NCBI GenBank assembly: GCA_029204225.1
Contig: CM055109.1
Location: 47,492,612 to 47,556,611 of the forward strand
Length of the DNA: 64,000 nucleotides
Source: Diphasiastrum complanatum
Taxonomy: Eukaryota; Streptophyta; Lycopodiopsida; Lycopodiales; Lycopodiaceae
Direction of reading: 5' to 3'
The translations under genes and the position numbers were made by a program. The notes below the pieces were generated by a model. The model had not been told where the DNA came from, made no database searches, and was given only the letters and a program-made list of their open reading frames with translations. This document shows positions 61,726-64,000 of the stretch, in pieces (position 1 is the first letter of the stretch; every line of letters begins with the position of its first letter).

Positions 61726-64000
61726 AACATATGACCAAAGTTATTGAGTGTAAGAATGAGCTTGCAGAGCAATTGCTTAGGTACGCTGAATCCTTGAAAA
61801 GAGTACGCGCTACTGATTACATCTTATTGCTATACGACTTTGTGATTTTGGTGCTAGCCTCAAGCAGCTTCTACAGTAGTTTACTGGATGGGTTTTCTAA
61901 TTTCCAATAGGATGCTAGCTGTTTACCCTACTAGTGCATACATCGATATCTGCGGAGGAATGTGGATGATCTCTCTCTCTCTCTCTCTCTCTCTCTGCTG
62001 CATCAGTTACCATGCAAAAGTTTTGGTGATTTCTATATTGAGAAAGGAGAGTGTGGCTCAATTCCCTGATCTCCATTGTGAGAGTTCTTGCTGCCATTTT
62101 CTGTGGGCTATAACGTTCGTTGATGGTGAATTTAATAAAAGCCTTCATGCTTTGCTGATGAGAGAAGTGAGCCCCATCTGGTATCTTGCCATTAACAATA
62201 AAAAGAGAAAACATAGAGTTGACCACCCTCTTTCTGAAGAGTTCTACATACGATCAGTCCCTATCATAAATCAGTTGCATACCTGCATTGTTTGTTGAAC
62301 ATACATAGCTCTCAAATACTACAAAGCTATAAAGAAATGCCGACTCCACATATAAGTTCAGTGTGTCATATGCTCAAATACAAGTATGCAAAGTTGAAGC
62401 TAAGACTATTGGATATTCTTACCCACAAGATAAGGTGGAAGCATTTTGGCCAATTTCGGTAGCAGTCACTTGATAAGGGATGCTTTGAGTATTTTTCCAC
62501 GAGGGATGTTTAATTTAGACTCTATACTGACTCCTGAGGTATGTTGCCTAATCTGCTTAAATTAGTGTCATTTGGAAAATATCTTTGACCTTACCTTGAA
62601 GGTGTAATGTTTATTTTTTACACTATATAATGTTAACTTCATGTTATGCATTAACAATCGATCGTATTTCATGACTTGATTGTTTGCTCAATTTTTACTT
62701 GATCACTAACAAAGGTCACCAGAAAATCCTTTACTAACTATTAAGAATGGCAAGTTCATCCCCGTTTTATGGCTAAAATTTTGTACATATGGGCCGCAAA
62801 TTTTGATCTTTCATGGGCTGTAATATGCTTTGAAAATTCTTTATGGCTGATAATGTTGCACTCTTTATTCATAAACTTCCCCTAAAATAATCAATGGCTT
62901 CTATGAAAATGTGAAACAAAAAATAGGTTGATATTGGGTGGATCTTGCCAAAGAGGGGACCCCCCTTCCACACTTTCCCATAAAACTCTTCAGGAATACA
63001 AGTCTTCTTTGCACGATTTAATCCAACTCAAGAGTGAACAACAAGAGGTTGCACAAATCCTCTGTTTATTGTTAATAATTGAAACACCTGTTATGGTTTA
63101 AGTTTGGGTCGATTTCACCATGTATTTTGGTGTCACGCAATATTAATTTGCGCCATGCAACATTGTTTTTCTCTCAAAGTTTAAAGAGGCTTTCGAAGTT
63201 TGTAGAACATTATAAAATAATCTATTGTAAAGGTTTTAACCTTGAGTCGGCCCAAAAAGGTTTGTAAATAGGACCTTAGGAGCAATTTCACATGCTACTA
63301 ACTATATATTGGAACTTTATCAATTTTCATGTATGTTGAAGAGGGACGCACATTTCTTTACCATGGAAACTTGTGGACCAAGGCAAATCATGCCAAGAAT
63401 TATTGCATGAAGGTAGAATATGGAAACCCATGCATAAAATGTGCATGCTTGAGTCTTAGCATGTGGGACACTTACACTTGAAGCCATGTCCATCACAAAT
63501 CGTTTGTTCTAAACTATAAAAGAGACCCTCCTCCTCCCAATGGGCGCACTTTTTGTGGAGAGGTCTTTTTCACATATGCTATAGGTCTTTGCTTTTTTGT
63601 ATGGTGAAGTTTCTTGCTCATCTATGCTAGTGTTATGCTATTCAATTATTTTTTTAGATTGATGGGTGGTGGATCTTGTTTTTTTAATCTTGCTAACCTT
63701 ATGTTCTTTGTGTTGACAGTTTGTGGGCAGCAAGTATTCAAGATCCATTTGGCCTAATTGAAGGAGCAATGTCATAATTTTTGATGCTAGAATGCTTTCT
63801 ATAGCATCCACCATCATTCTAGATCTTGTAGCAAGTTCTTTTGTGAGTATTATGTAATTTTTTGCTCACGTTCTCTTTGTCTTCTCCGCTGTCCACCATA
63901 GTTGGGAAGATCCAATTGCTACATAAGTTTGATTAATTCCTTGCATGTTAACAAATTCACCATTTGTTAACAATTTACTATTGTATGTGCAAGTTTTAGT
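61726..64000. other. Downstream flank, no gene seen
   Basis: Probably begins with the 3' untranslated region of the NamZ-like gene. A (CT)13 microsatellite lies at 61971-61996. The rest is AT-rich, with short frames and no recognised element. Confidence 0.45.

Overview
The window is nuclear DNA of a land plant. It carries three spliced genes, and the numerous GT-AG introns, AT-rich intergenic DNA and mixture of plant-type transposable elements all fit. A NamZ/DUF1343-type gene together with a Penelope-like element that shows no endonuclease after its reverse transcriptase suggests a seed-free lineage (bryophyte, lycophyte or fern), but this is an inference. Introns reach 1.8 kb within the genes and apparently 13.8 kb in one case.

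Genes. (1) 1049-9188 (+): complete 11-exon gene for vacuolar H+-ATPase subunit C (VHA-C/DET3 type), 377 aa, every junction in frame, including one GC-AG intron. (2) 16389-35699 (+): a C-terminal-motor kinesin-14 of the ATK1/ATK5 type. Fourteen exons from 30259 to 35699 join without a break. A 22-codon exon at 16389-16454, behind a pyrimidine-rich leader, is the likely first exon and would bring the protein to about 803 aa. (3) 58408-61725 (+): complete 11-exon gene for a 412-aa NamZ/DUF1343 (GH171) protein, a family known in bacteria as exo-beta-N-acetylmuramidase acting on peptidoglycan fragments.

Mobile DNA fills most of the rest. 1-900 and 12.4-14.2 kb hold relics of LTR elements. 18.2-19.2 kb holds a decayed hAT transposase. 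20564-21859 is a tandem array of very small LTR retrotransposons (TRIMs) whose LTR contains a tRNA-like gene with A and B boxes; this is the most unusual structure in the window. 26.2-29.9 kb is a minus-strand Ty3/gypsy copy that has lost its 5' end. 37246-43553 is a Penelope-like element with 1.7-1.9 kb pseudo-LTRs, and a fragment of the same family lies at 52.95-53.2 kb. 47916-52752 is an LTR pair around 4 kb without gag-pol. 55.1-56.7 kb (+) and 57.1-58.3 kb (-) are two Ty1/copia relics.

Low-complexity DNA is prominent: seven long (GA)n or (CT)n tracts, a C35 run, and about 800 bp of nearly perfect alternating purine-pyrimidine CA/TA sequence at 46125-46937.

The three genes show no functional linkage to one another; they are ordinary single plant genes separated by transposon-rich DNA.
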